DNA of 5,935 bases, from the NCBI GenBank assembly GCA_013140465.1, contig JABFST010000263.1, positions 1 through 5,935 on the forward strand, written 5' to 3'. The position numbers and the translations under genes were made by a program. Positions 1 through 5,664 of this stretch are shown piece after piece (position 1 is the first letter of the stretch; every line of letters begins with the position of its first letter). The DNA comes from Methylococcaceae bacterium. Its GTDB lineage: Bacteria; Pseudomonadota; Gammaproteobacteria; Methylococcales; Methylomonadaceae. The notes under the pieces were generated by a model. The model saw only the letters and a list, made by a program, of their open reading frames with translations, ran no database searches and was not told the origin of the DNA.

Positions 1-384
1 TGATAAGGGACTACTGATGCCACCCAACACGGCGGCGAGTAGTAAGCGCGATTGTAACCACGCCAGAGAATGGTTGAGTGTTTATGCGAAACCCGCCCAT
101 AAAATCAGTATCCATAAAGGCGCTAGCTCAGATGAATCCCAGCCCGATGTAAATTTAAGCCAGCCGATCTTTACCCAAGTCGTGTCGAGTATTAGCCCAA
201 TTAACACCGCGATCAGCATTAACTGAAAGTCGCCATCAACACGCCGTTCAGGTCGAAATTCCCAGAAGGCAAAGCCGATTAGCAGTAATGGCGCAAACCA
301 ATGTTGTTCCCGCGCCGCACCTATCACCGCGCCAAACCATAGGGCCTGCATCCAAAGCATATTGATCCAGTTATTACGATTCAT
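1..384 (-). pseudogene. DUF2878 family membrane protein, in-frame stop, 3' end outside window
   Basis: Small integral membrane protein of the DUF2878 family, function unknown. The ATG at 384-382 is preferred because the family-like sequence begins there (MNRNNWINMLWMQ) and it overlaps the end of the CFA-like gene by 11 bases. A longer reading from 468 would lie deep inside that gene. Residues 1-100 show hydrophobic segments at about 9-24, 29-43, 56-75 and 88-100, with the family-like stretch GLILDTTWVKIGW in the third. A TAA (plus-strand 82-84) interrupts codon 101. The same frame then continues as TLNHSLAWLQSRLLLAAVLG to the left edge, which from memory is how DUF2878 proteins continue after the GFA segment. 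This is therefore a nonsense change without a frameshift, probably at a Thr/Ser-like position. The alternatives are a sequencing error or a truncated 100-residue protein. It is the last gene of the operon inside the window. Family assignment is fairly sure; pseudogene status is inferred. Confidence 0.72.
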
Positions 385-1636
385 AAATGGGTAGCCACTG
401 CTGACGGCGATTTTGGGGTTTAGCCCATAGCAACTGCACATTGGAAATCGATTTTTCTTTAAAGCCACCTTCGCAATAACACAAATAAAACTCCCACATG
501 CGGATAAACTCTTCGTTGTAACCCTGCGCCCTGACTTGCCCCAACGCCGCCATAAAACGTTTGCGCCAGTGATTTAAGGTCAGTGCATAGCTTTCGCCCT
601 GGTCTTCAAGGTTAATCAAGCGCAAATCTGTACAGCGCGAAGCACTGGCAACAATCGCACTCACACAAGGAATAAAACTGCCTGGAAAAATATACCGCTT
701 GATAAAATCAACACTCTTTAACGCTTGATGATAGTACCTGTCTTCTATGGTGATCGCCTGAATCAACGCCAAGCCGTCGGGTTTTAACAACGCTGCACAT
801 TGTTTTAAATAGGTATCCAGATAGTGATGTCCCACCGCTTCGATCATTTCAATGGACACCAGTTTGTCATAACGCCCCTGCAAATCGCGGTAATCCTCCA
901 TTAACACCGTGACCCGATCATCTACGCCAGCATCGAGTATCCGTTGTTGGGCGCCCTGATATTGTTCTTTGGAAATAGTAGTCGTGGTCACTTTGCAGCC
1001 AAAGTTTTTAGCGGCATAAGTCGCAAACCCGCCCCAGCCCGTGCCAATTTCCAAAACATGGTCATCAGGCTGTAAATGTAGCTTTTGGCAAATACGTTCC
1101 AGCTTGGCGGTCGAAGCCGCATCTAGGCTGAGTTCGGGTTGATAAAAAGTGGCTGATGAATACATGCCGTGCTGATCCAGAAACAAGGCAAACAAGTCAT
1201 TACCCAAATCATAATGCGCCGCTATATTTTTTCGGCTGCCTTGTTGGGAATTGCGGTTGGCAAAATGCCATAACTTGAGCAGCTGATTCGCCAGTGTTGC
1301 CAAACCGCCTTCCATGCTGTCGAGCAAATCACGATTACGCACCAATATCTGGATAACCCGGCATAGATCATCTGCTTGCCAAGCCTGATCCATATAAGAC
1401 TCGGCTGCGCCTATCGAACCGCCCAAGGCGACTTGGCGATAGAAGCTCAGATCCCGCACGTCGATGACTGCACGAAGGCCATCAGCGCCTTCTGACCCCA
1501 ATACAAACTCACCTAAGGAATCCCTGATGGTTAATACCGCATTGTCTAGCTTGGCAAGCTTATCCAGCAAAGCTTTGCGTAACAGCAAATCTATTCGGGT
1601 CGGGTTATGACTTAACGGAGCAACGACTTCATTCAT
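374..1636 (-). CDS. Cyclopropane-fatty-acyl-phospholipid-synthase-like SAM methyltransferase
   Basis: SAM-dependent methyltransferase of the CFA synthase/mycolic acid cyclopropane synthase family (COG2230), 420 residues, slightly longer than E. coli Cfa. Family members transfer a methylene or methyl group to the double bond of an unsaturated acyl chain in membrane phospholipid. Residues 1-135 form the variable N-terminal region. AHYDLGNDLF (140-149) is the family entry motif, VLEIGTGWGGFA (194-205) is the SAM-binding glycine loop, SIEMIEAVGH (261-270) is the active-site strand, and RYIFPGSFIP (314-323) and FYLCYCEGGF (383-392) are C-terminal family motifs. Compared with E. coli Cfa from memory, the bicarbonate-ligand Cys is Ser161, the His is Gln293 and the Tyr falls near Trp357/Arg358, while the Glu is kept (E266). 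The exact product is therefore open: cyclopropane, methyl or methylene. A GGAG sits 6 bases before the ATG. The gene starts 15 bases after the DUF1365 stop and overlaps the DUF2878 start. Confidence 0.92.
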   Translation of the reverse strand: MNEVVAPLSHNPTRIDLLLRKALLDKLAKLDNAVLTIRDSLGEFVLGSEGADGLRAVIDVRDLSFYRQVALGGSIGAAESYMDQAWQADDLCRVIQILVRNRDLLDSMEGGLATLANQLLKLWHFANRNSQQGSRKNIAAHYDLGNDLFALFLDQHGMYSSATFYQPELSLDAASTAKLERICQKLHLQPDDHVLEIGTGWGGFATYAAKNFGCKVTTTTISKEQYQGAQQRILDAGVDDRVTVLMEDYRDLQGRYDKLVSIEMIEAVGHHYLDTYLKQCAALLKPDGLALIQAITIEDRYYHQALKSVDFIKRYIFPGSFIPCVSAIVASASRCTDLRLINLEDQGESYALTLNHWRKRFMAALGQVRAQGYNEEFIRMWEFYLCYCEGGFKEKSISNVQLLWAKPQNRRQQWLPIYES

Positions 1637-1642
1637 AGGATT

Positions 1643-1646
1643 CTCC
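1643..1646 (-). promoter_or_regulatory. Ribosome binding site of the CFA-like gene
   Basis: The minus strand reads GGAG with a 6-base spacer before the ATG at 1636. It lies in the 15-base gap after the DUF1365 stop codon and fixes this start. The methyltransferase therefore has its own ribosome entry site, rather than relying only on coupling. Confidence 0.6.
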
Positions 1647-1651
1647 AGTAG

Positions 1652-2419
1652 TTATTCGGGTTGTTTGTCAGGGTGGCTGTAAAAAGGGATGCCTTTCAGC
1701 CACAAGCGTAAAGCCTGCCAATAAATCGAAACCACCACCGATAAGGTCAAAAAAGGATAACGCAAGGGGGTATTGCGCATAACGGCAGGATTCAATGCTT
1801 GGGCTTTTAGCTGCAAGGTGGCATCAAAACAGTCTTCATCGTCCTGTTGTAACTGCATATTGATGGTCAGGTTGGGCTCGTGCAAACTGAACTGCCAGCG
1901 GTACTGCTGATTCATGGGCATAAAAGGGGACACATGAAAGGCTTTGTCGAATGCAAACGCCCATTTGTTTTTTTGCGCTGGGCTGTCGCGGGTATCCAGC
2001 ACATAACAATAGCGTTCATTCCACGGCGTATTATTAATTTGCGCAATAATGAAACGGGGTGATTTGCTATCGTCTGGATAACAAAAATAAAAACTGACCG
2101 GATTAAAACAAAAGCCCAGAAAACGCAAATGGGTTAACAAACAGATGCGCCCGGTAAAGGTTTCCCCCGTGTGTTGCTTGATACAGTCTGTTACTGCGGC
2201 GGACAAATCCTGTTTGCTATCGCCCAGATAATCACTACGATAAAAACTGACCAGATTGAAGCGTTCCAAAGACCAGAAAGGGCTGAGTGCCATCACCTGA
2301 TCCAATTCATCCAAGTCTAGCCAGCTCATGAATAGGGGATAACGGAAACTATGGTATTTAGGCAAATAACGGCGATGACGAATCCAGCCTTGGAATATCC
2401 GGCTATTTAAGTCGCTCAT
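1652..2419 (-). CDS. DUF1365 domain-containing protein
   Basis: Protein of the DUF1365 family (COG3496), 255 residues, a usual full length; biochemical role unknown. Visible family signatures are HRRYLPKYHSFRYPLFMSWL with LDLDE (16-38), LTHLRFLGFCFNPVSFYFCY (95-114), NNTPWNERYCYVLD (129-142) and KAFHVSPFMPM (159-169). The C-terminus has a hydrophobic, probably membrane-associated helix at about 221-242. There is no signal peptide. Its ATG overlaps the stop of the upstream oxidoreductase gene in an ATGA (2416-2419), a classic coupled arrangement. The CFA-like gene follows after 15 bases. Genes of this family are very commonly found between an FAD oxidoreductase and a CFA-like methyltransferase, as here, which suggests an accessory or enzymatic part in the same acyl-chain modification. 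That role is inferred from context, not from any recognised catalytic motif. Confidence 0.92.
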   Translation of the reverse strand: MSDLNSRIFQGWIRHRRYLPKYHSFRYPLFMSWLDLDELDQVMALSPFWSLERFNLVSFYRSDYLGDSKQDLSAAVTDCIKQHTGETFTGRICLLTHLRFLGFCFNPVSFYFCYPDDSKSPRFIIAQINNTPWNERYCYVLDTRDSPAQKNKWAFAFDKAFHVSPFMPMNQQYRWQFSLHEPNLTINMQLQQDDEDCFDATLQLKAQALNPAVMRNTPLRYPFLTLSVVVSIYWQALRLWLKGIPFYSHPDKQPE

Positions 2420-3657
2420 CTCAGCTCGCTTAAGCTATCGATAACTTCTTGCGCACTTTTTGCACCGTCTTCATGAAATCCCCAACCCCAATACGCACCA
2501 GCATACCAAGTATGATTAATGCCATTGATGTCATCACGGCGCTTTTGCGCTGCTAGGCTGGCGGGTGTGTAAACCGGATGATGGTAGTGTCTACGCTGGA
2601 GTATTTTTGCGGGATCAATCCGATCCGTGCAATTGAGTGTTACCAGCAAAGGTTCTGGGGCATCAAGATTTTGCAACAGATTCATATAATAAGTGACCGT
2701 GCAGCGCGCTTGGGTTTCGCTTAGCTTAAGCGCATTCCAGCTTGCCCAGGCTTTGGGGTGTTTCGGCATTAAGCTCGCGTCAGTATGCAGAACCACGTCA
2801 TTGTCCTGAAAAGTCATAGCCCCTAAAATTGCCGCTTCCGTGTCACTGGCATCCTGCAACAAGCGCAGGGCTTGATCGCTATGGCAAGCCAAAATCAGGT
2901 GGTCATAGTGTTCCTGATTATCCCCCGTCCTTACTGTTACACCTGTTTTATGCCGGTTTACGGCCAGCACGGGACAATTAACACGCAAGTCGCCGTTAAA
3001 TTCCCGCAGAAAAGCCTGGACATAAGTGGCAGAACCGCCACATACCGTTCGCCACTCTGGCCTATTATCAGTCTTTAACATCTGGTGATTAGCCATGAAC
3101 GCAACAAAATAACGCACAGGAAAATCCTTGACCACTTGCGGCGGCCCTGACCATAACGCACTCGCCATCGGCAGGATATGGTCATCAATAAAAGTTTGGC
3201 TGTACTGCTGTTGCTGTAAATAATCGCCTAGCGTTAAAACATCATCGGCGCTATCTAACAGTGCAGGTGCTTCGCGGTAAAAGCGCAAAATATCCATGAC
3301 CATGCGATAAAAGCGCGGACGAATTAAATTACGCCGCTGGCAGAACAGTTTATCCAGTGTGGTCGCATTGTATTCAAGTCCGGTTAGGGCATCTGCAACA
3401 CTAAAGGTCATGTCGGAAGGCTGCGAGGCGACACCCAAATCAGTTAAAAAGCGGCAGAAATAATGGTAATTGTGTTCGTTGAAGACAATAAAACCCGTAT
3501 CAACCGCATAATTTTGCTCCCCCAGAACAATATGATGAGTATCGGTATGACCGCCCGGATAGCTATTGGCTTCATACACCGTCACCTGATGGTGTTTACT
3601 CAAATAGTGCGCTGCATAAAGCCCTGAAATACCGCTGCCGACAATTGCAATCTTCAT
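2416..3657 (-). CDS. FAD-dependent oxidoreductase (amine oxidase / phytoene-desaturase-like, COG2907)
   Basis: Flavoprotein of the NAD(P)/FAD-binding amine oxidase superfamily, 413 residues, full length. The N-terminus begins directly with the Rossmann dinucleotide loop GSGISG (7-12), then the acidic ribose-binding Glu29 and the YPGGHTDT segment (33-40). DTGFIVFN (53-60) is typical of the COG2907 group. GGSATYV (207-213) and LACHSD (256-261) belong to the FAD/substrate domains. The C-terminal motif YAGAYWGWGFHEDGAKSA (385-402) closes the FAD site. There is no signal peptide or clear transmembrane helix, so the enzyme is cytosolic or membrane-peripheral. An AGGGA lies 8 bases before the ATG, inside the end of the desaturase gene 5 bases upstream. 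Its 3' end overlaps the DUF1365 start by 4 bases. In this context the substrate is probably an acyl chain, not an amine. Homologues paired with CFA-like enzymes occur in stress-induced lipid operons, and some FAD enzymes of this kind act on methylated fatty acids. The exact reaction is not determinable here. Confidence 0.88.
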   Translation of the reverse strand: MKIAIVGSGISGLYAAHYLSKHHQVTVYEANSYPGGHTDTHHIVLGEQNYAVDTGFIVFNEHNYHYFCRFLTDLGVASQPSDMTFSVADALTGLEYNATTLDKLFCQRRNLIRPRFYRMVMDILRFYREAPALLDSADDVLTLGDYLQQQQYSQTFIDDHILPMASALWSGPPQVVKDFPVRYFVAFMANHQMLKTDNRPEWRTVCGGSATYVQAFLREFNGDLRVNCPVLAVNRHKTGVTVRTGDNQEHYDHLILACHSDQALRLLQDASDTEAAILGAMTFQDNDVVLHTDASLMPKHPKAWASWNALKLSETQARCTVTYYMNLLQNLDAPEPLLVTLNCTDRIDPAKILQRRHYHHPVYTPASLAAQKRRDDINGINHTWYAGAYWGWGFHEDGAKSAQEVIDSLSELR

Positions 3658-3662
3658 TATCG

Positions 3663-4595
3663 CTATCCCTTTTTGTTGATAAGGTTTGTATACAAACGCT
3701 CAGCCGGGACTGGCTTTAAATCCCAGATCAAACCAAACACGGACATCAGCCTGAGCAGGTAGTAACTTATATCTATTTCCCACCAAAAAAATCCCTGACG
3801 GGCCGAGACGGGGTAATGATGGTGATTGTTGTGCCAACCGTCACCCAAAGCGAACAATGCGATAAACCAGTTATTGCGGCTATCATCATCGGTCTCATAA
3901 CGTTTGCTTCCCAACACATGGGCCAGGGAATTAACCAGCAGCGTGCAGTTTATCAAGACGACGGAAGACACAAAGTAACCCCAAACCAACATTTGGGAAC
4001 CATTGGTATGCAATTCGGGATAGGCATATTCCAGAAACTGCCCCAAGAACAACATGGAAAACGCATAAAGTATCGGCACCAGCGTGTCAAAACGATCCAG
4101 CAACACCAGTTCAGGGTATTTCATCAGGTCGGGTACAGCGTGTTCTTGGGTAGAAAAATTCTTCAGGCATAAAAACCAGCCCATGTGGCTCCATAAAAAA
4201 CCATGTCTGGGGCTGTGTATATCTTTATCCTTATCAGAATGGATATGATGACGGCGATGGTGCGATGCCCACCAGATAGGGCCGCGCTGGGTTGCGGTTG
4301 CCCCCAGCACCCCGAACAAAAACTGGGCTATCCGGCTGGTTTTGAAGGTTTTATGAGAGAAATAACGATGATAAAACGCGGTAATGGCAAACATCCGCAG
4401 TAGATAAGAAGCCAAAGCCACCCACAATGCAACCGGACTCCAGCCCACCACAAACACTAGCAAACAAACGAGGTGCATCAGGACAAAGGGAATTACCCGC
4501 ATCCAGTCTATGTCTTCGCCGACATTGTCGGCAATTTTTACATTATTGTTATCAAACCAGGCCAGCACTTTGGTAAACACCGTATGCACAGACAT
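3663..4595 (-). CDS. Membrane fatty acid (acyl-CoA delta-9 type) desaturase
   Basis: Integral membrane di-iron desaturase of the acyl-CoA delta-9 type (COG1398), 310 residues, of normal length. It would use O2 and an electron donor to put a cis double bond into an acyl chain at the inner membrane. The three histidine boxes are present: HRYFSH (76-81), HHRRHH (112-117) and HNNHH (255-259), inside GDGWHNNHHHYP (251-262). NSLAH (222-226) is also typical. Hydrophobic segments lie at about 34-53, 54-74, 171-190 and 202-225, giving the expected four-helix topology with cytosolic His boxes. The ATG at 4595 is chosen because a GGAG lies 6 bases upstream. The TTG one codon earlier would sit only 3 bases from it. 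It is the first large gene of the operon, with the FAD oxidoreductase 5 bases downstream. Its natural role here would be to make the unsaturated chain used by the CFA-like enzyme. Chain length and double-bond position cannot be read from the sequence. Confidence 0.94.
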   Translation of the reverse strand: MSVHTVFTKVLAWFDNNNVKIADNVGEDIDWMRVIPFVLMHLVCLLVFVVGWSPVALWVALASYLLRMFAITAFYHRYFSHKTFKTSRIAQFLFGVLGATATQRGPIWWASHHRRHHIHSDKDKDIHSPRHGFLWSHMGWFLCLKNFSTQEHAVPDLMKYPELVLLDRFDTLVPILYAFSMLFLGQFLEYAYPELHTNGSQMLVWGYFVSSVVLINCTLLVNSLAHVLGSKRYETDDDSRNNWFIALFALGDGWHNNHHHYPVSARQGFFWWEIDISYYLLRLMSVFGLIWDLKPVPAERLYTNLINKKG

Positions 4596-4720
4596 CAACT
4601 ACTCCGTTGTTGTAAATTTAAAAAATTGGCTACTGGCCTCATGCTGCAATCCGCGTACCCCATTAAGGTGTGGACGACAGCCTTGCCAATTTGCGACTGC
4701 TGGGACAGCATGATGGTCAT
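4595..4720 (-). CDS. Possible 41-residue small protein coupled to the desaturase
   Basis: A short open frame of 41 codons runs from an ATG at 4720 to a TGA that shares its last base with the desaturase ATG (TGATG). The product begins MTIMLSQQSQIGKAVVHTLM and ends NLQQRSS. It is not low-complexity and has no signal peptide. The 1-base overlap and the GGAG inside its last codons would suit termination-reinitiation into the desaturase gene. Against it, no ribosome binding site precedes its ATG (a T-run does), the frame is open only a little further upstream, and I do not recognise the sequence. It could be a leader peptide, a small operon protein, or chance. Confidence 0.25.
   Translation of the reverse strand: MTIMLSQQSQIGKAVVHTLMGYADCSMRPVANFLNLQQRSS
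4602..4605 (-). promoter_or_regulatory. Ribosome binding site of the desaturase gene
   Basis: The minus strand reads GGAG, 6 bases before the ATG at 4595. It decides in favour of this ATG over the adjacent in-frame TTG at 4598. Confidence 0.6.
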
Positions 4721-4850
4721 AAAAAAATACTTACATAAACAATGCCTTATCTTCCCAACCCAAGCAGACTCGATGGTGTGGCAATGGTTTACCGTACTTT
4801 AGATTTAGACGGTTAAGCTAAATATTCAGCGTAGGGGAAGATAGTGTAGG

Positions 4851-4869
4851 GGCTGGCATTTGACCAGCC
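4851..4869. repeat. Hairpin, 6-bp stem
   Basis: GGCTGG (4851-4856) and CCAGCC (4864-4869) form a perfect 6-bp stem with a 7-base loop. A GTAG lies one base before it on the plus strand, and GTAGGGG is repeated directly at 4831 and 4846. No T-run follows, so it is not a convincing terminator. Confidence 0.45.
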
Positions 4870-4933
4870 ACCAAACCGTTTAATGAGGTACAAAAGTGGC
4901 TAATGGTTTAATGGTAACAGGTCTCAAGCCGTT

Positions 4934-4970
4934 GCGTTTGGCGTGCAAACTTAGGTTGTAAGCCAAACGC
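4934..4970. repeat. Long inverted repeat, 9-bp stem plus inner pairs
   Basis: GCGTTTGGC (4934-4942) is exactly complementary to GCCAAACGC (4962-4970). After a one-base mismatch, TGCAA and TTGTA pair further inside (one G-T wobble), leaving a 7-base loop. This is the strongest uninterrupted stem in the spacer. It could be an RNA hairpin or a DNA palindrome. No T-run follows on either strand. Confidence 0.6.
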
Positions 4971-5082
4971 TGGATTACCCAAAAGCTGAACCGAATGCCT
5001 TAACCATTCTGGCTTAAAAATCGAAATCAGCACCAGCAAAGCCACGCACGCCCAATGTTATATCCTATATGTATCATCAAGC

Positions 5083-5100
5083 CAATTTATCGTTAAATTG
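5083..5100. repeat. Perfect 7-bp hairpin with tetraloop
   Basis: CAATTTA (5083-5089) and TAAATTG (5094-5100) form a perfect stem around TCGT. It could be a protein-binding palindrome or an RNA hairpin. There is no T-tract, so it is not a standard terminator. Confidence 0.5.
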
Positions 5101-5317
5101 CGGAAAGACAAGAACAGGTGTGAAAAAGGCGAGTCTCCGACCAAATGCTTTCAAAAGAGAGGAACTTGCAAAACCCCTTAAATCGGGCGTAATGGCTAGC
5201 CGAAGAACTGGGGCGACTCAACCAATTATTGGGGTAACGGAAACCAGGCGTTTTACGACAACTATGTTGACAAACACCGCCTTTACGTTCAGTGAGATTG
5301 ACCGTGAAAAACCATGT

Positions 5318-5374
5318 AGCCACCGGCAGGTAAATACGTCGGTAATCTGTCGTGTTTATGCCTCACCGTTGGCT
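5318..5374. repeat. Extended imperfect hairpin beside the first REP-like element
   Basis: AGCCA (5318-5322) pairs with TGGCT (5370-5374), GGCA (5325-5328) with TGCC (5359-5362), and TAAATACG (5331-5338) with CGTGTTTA (5351-5358, one wobble). The loop is 12 bases, with small bulges between the stems. This 57-base structure ends 10 bases before the REP-like palindrome at 5385. Confidence 0.5.
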
Positions 5375-5384
5375 TTACGCGATT

Positions 5385-5417
5385 GATGCGGTTCGCTACC
5401 GCTCACCACATCCTACG
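5385..5417 (-). repeat. REP-like extragenic palindrome, copy 1
   Basis: On the minus strand a GTAG tetranucleotide directly precedes a 28-base imperfect palindrome (5412-5385) whose outer arms read GATGtGGT and ACCgCATC (lower case marks the one mismatched pair). The core matches copy 2 (5573-5605): 19 of 28 palindrome bases agree, as do all five bases of the CTACG flank. GTAG beside an imperfect hairpin is the layout of REP sequences moved by RAYT (TnpA-REP) transposases. No such transposase is in the window. Confidence 0.65.
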
Positions 5418-5436
5418 CTAGTGTTTTGTCTTAGCG
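5416..5436. repeat. Short hairpin overlapping the REP-like element end
   Basis: CGCTA (5416-5420) and TAGCG (5432-5436) pair around an 11-base loop. It overlaps the flank of REP-like copy 1 by two bases and may form an alternative structure with it. Confidence 0.3.
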
Positions 5437-5513
5437 CACGTTACCGCGTTTACCGAACCAGAACAGGCAAAGTATTTAATCGTTTGTGGGTGAATGATGA
5501 AAATTAACGGATA

Positions 5514-5527
5514 AACCCGTGAGGGTT
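5514..5527. repeat. Small hairpin with GTGA tetraloop
   Basis: AACCC (5514-5518) and GGGTT (5523-5527) enclose GTGA, a GNRA-type tetraloop. It is short, and its meaning is unclear. Confidence 0.3.
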
Positions 5528-5572
5528 AAGGTACATTAGTTGCGTAGCACAAACACATAGCTGCTTGTTTTT

Positions 5573-5605
5573 GTTGGGTTTCGATATCGCTCTACCCAAC
5601 CTACG
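5573..5605 (-). repeat. REP-like extragenic palindrome, copy 2
   Basis: GTTGGGT (5573-5579) pairs perfectly with ACCCAAC (5594-5600), and the centre contains the self-complementary CGATATCG. On the minus strand GTAG stands directly before the palindrome. It has the same length, orientation and core (TTCGnTAnCGCTC) as copy 1, but a different outer stem. The two are therefore diverged members or subtypes of one REP family. It ends about 60 bases before the toxin gene. Confidence 0.68.
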
Positions 5606-5628
5606 AACTGAAATGGTTTTAATTTTCG

Positions 5629-5658
5629 TTGCACCCAGTGCTACCACTATGCTATAAA
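5629..5658 (+). promoter_or_regulatory. Putative sigma-70-type promoter of the toxin gene
   Basis: TTGCAC (5629-5634) and TATAAA (5653-5658) are separated by 18 bases, close to the -35/-10 consensus. Transcription would then start about 6-8 bases further on, at or next to the ATG at 5665. Confidence 0.4.
5631..5648. promoter_or_regulatory. Overlapping small palindromes in the toxin promoter, possible operator
   Basis: GCACccaGTGC (5631-5641) and AGTGctacCACT (5637-5648) overlap within the -35 to -10 spacer. Type II toxin-antitoxin operons are usually repressed by their antitoxin at palindromes in the promoter, so this is a candidate operator. The arms are only 4 bp and could be chance. Confidence 0.25.
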
Positions 5659-5664
5659 TCAACC

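Larger units (their letters stand above)
4721..5628. other. Gene-poor spacer rich in hairpins
   Basis: No reading frame here is convincing as a gene. The longest plus-strand frame (5069-5386, 105 codons) has no ribosome binding site and an unusual Thr/Arg-rich product unlike any family I know. A second frame over part of it (about 5204-5293) encodes a Trp/Asn/Tyr-rich piece, NWGDSTNYWGNGNQAFYDNY and onward, bounded by stops, which could be a decayed gene fragment. The stretch contains many inverted repeats, listed separately, and two REP-like elements. The operon promoter must lie here or just downstream, but I see no clean -35/-10 pair on the minus strand. No tRNA, rRNA or familiar riboswitch core was seen. 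Confidence 0.6.

Noticed and set aside
385..468. Longer N-terminus for the DUF2878 protein starting at 468
   Set aside because: It would lie fully inside the CFA-like gene, and the added residues are its antiparallel-free frame shadow. The family-like sequence starts at the ATG at 384.
3816..4403. Plus-strand frames opposite the desaturase
   Set aside because: They are antisense shadows of a gene with clear His boxes. Their His/Gln/Met-rich products are explained by the opposite strand.
4721..4727. Rho-independent terminator at the T-run on the minus strand
   Set aside because: No stable GC-rich stem directly precedes the seven T's on the minus strand.
5093..5323. 76-codon minus-strand frame in the spacer
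   Set aside because: It mirrors the plus-strand frame, has a Ser/Cys/Phe-rich composition and no start signal, and shows no family resemblance.
5069..5386. 105-codon plus-strand frame (product starting MYHQANLSL) as a real gene
   Set aside because: It has no ribosome binding site, a Thr/Arg-rich product with no recognisable family, runs over hairpins up to the edge of a REP-like repeat, and competes with other open frames.
5101..5400. Group II intron remnant
   Set aside because: The overall look raised the idea, but I find no domain V hairpin, no intron boundary sequence and no reverse transcriptase motif.
4596..5660. Extracytoplasmic sigma factor (RpoE/ChrR-type) promoter for the lipid operon
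   Set aside because: Expected from the gene set, but I saw no TGATC-type -35 with a matching -10 on the minus strand.
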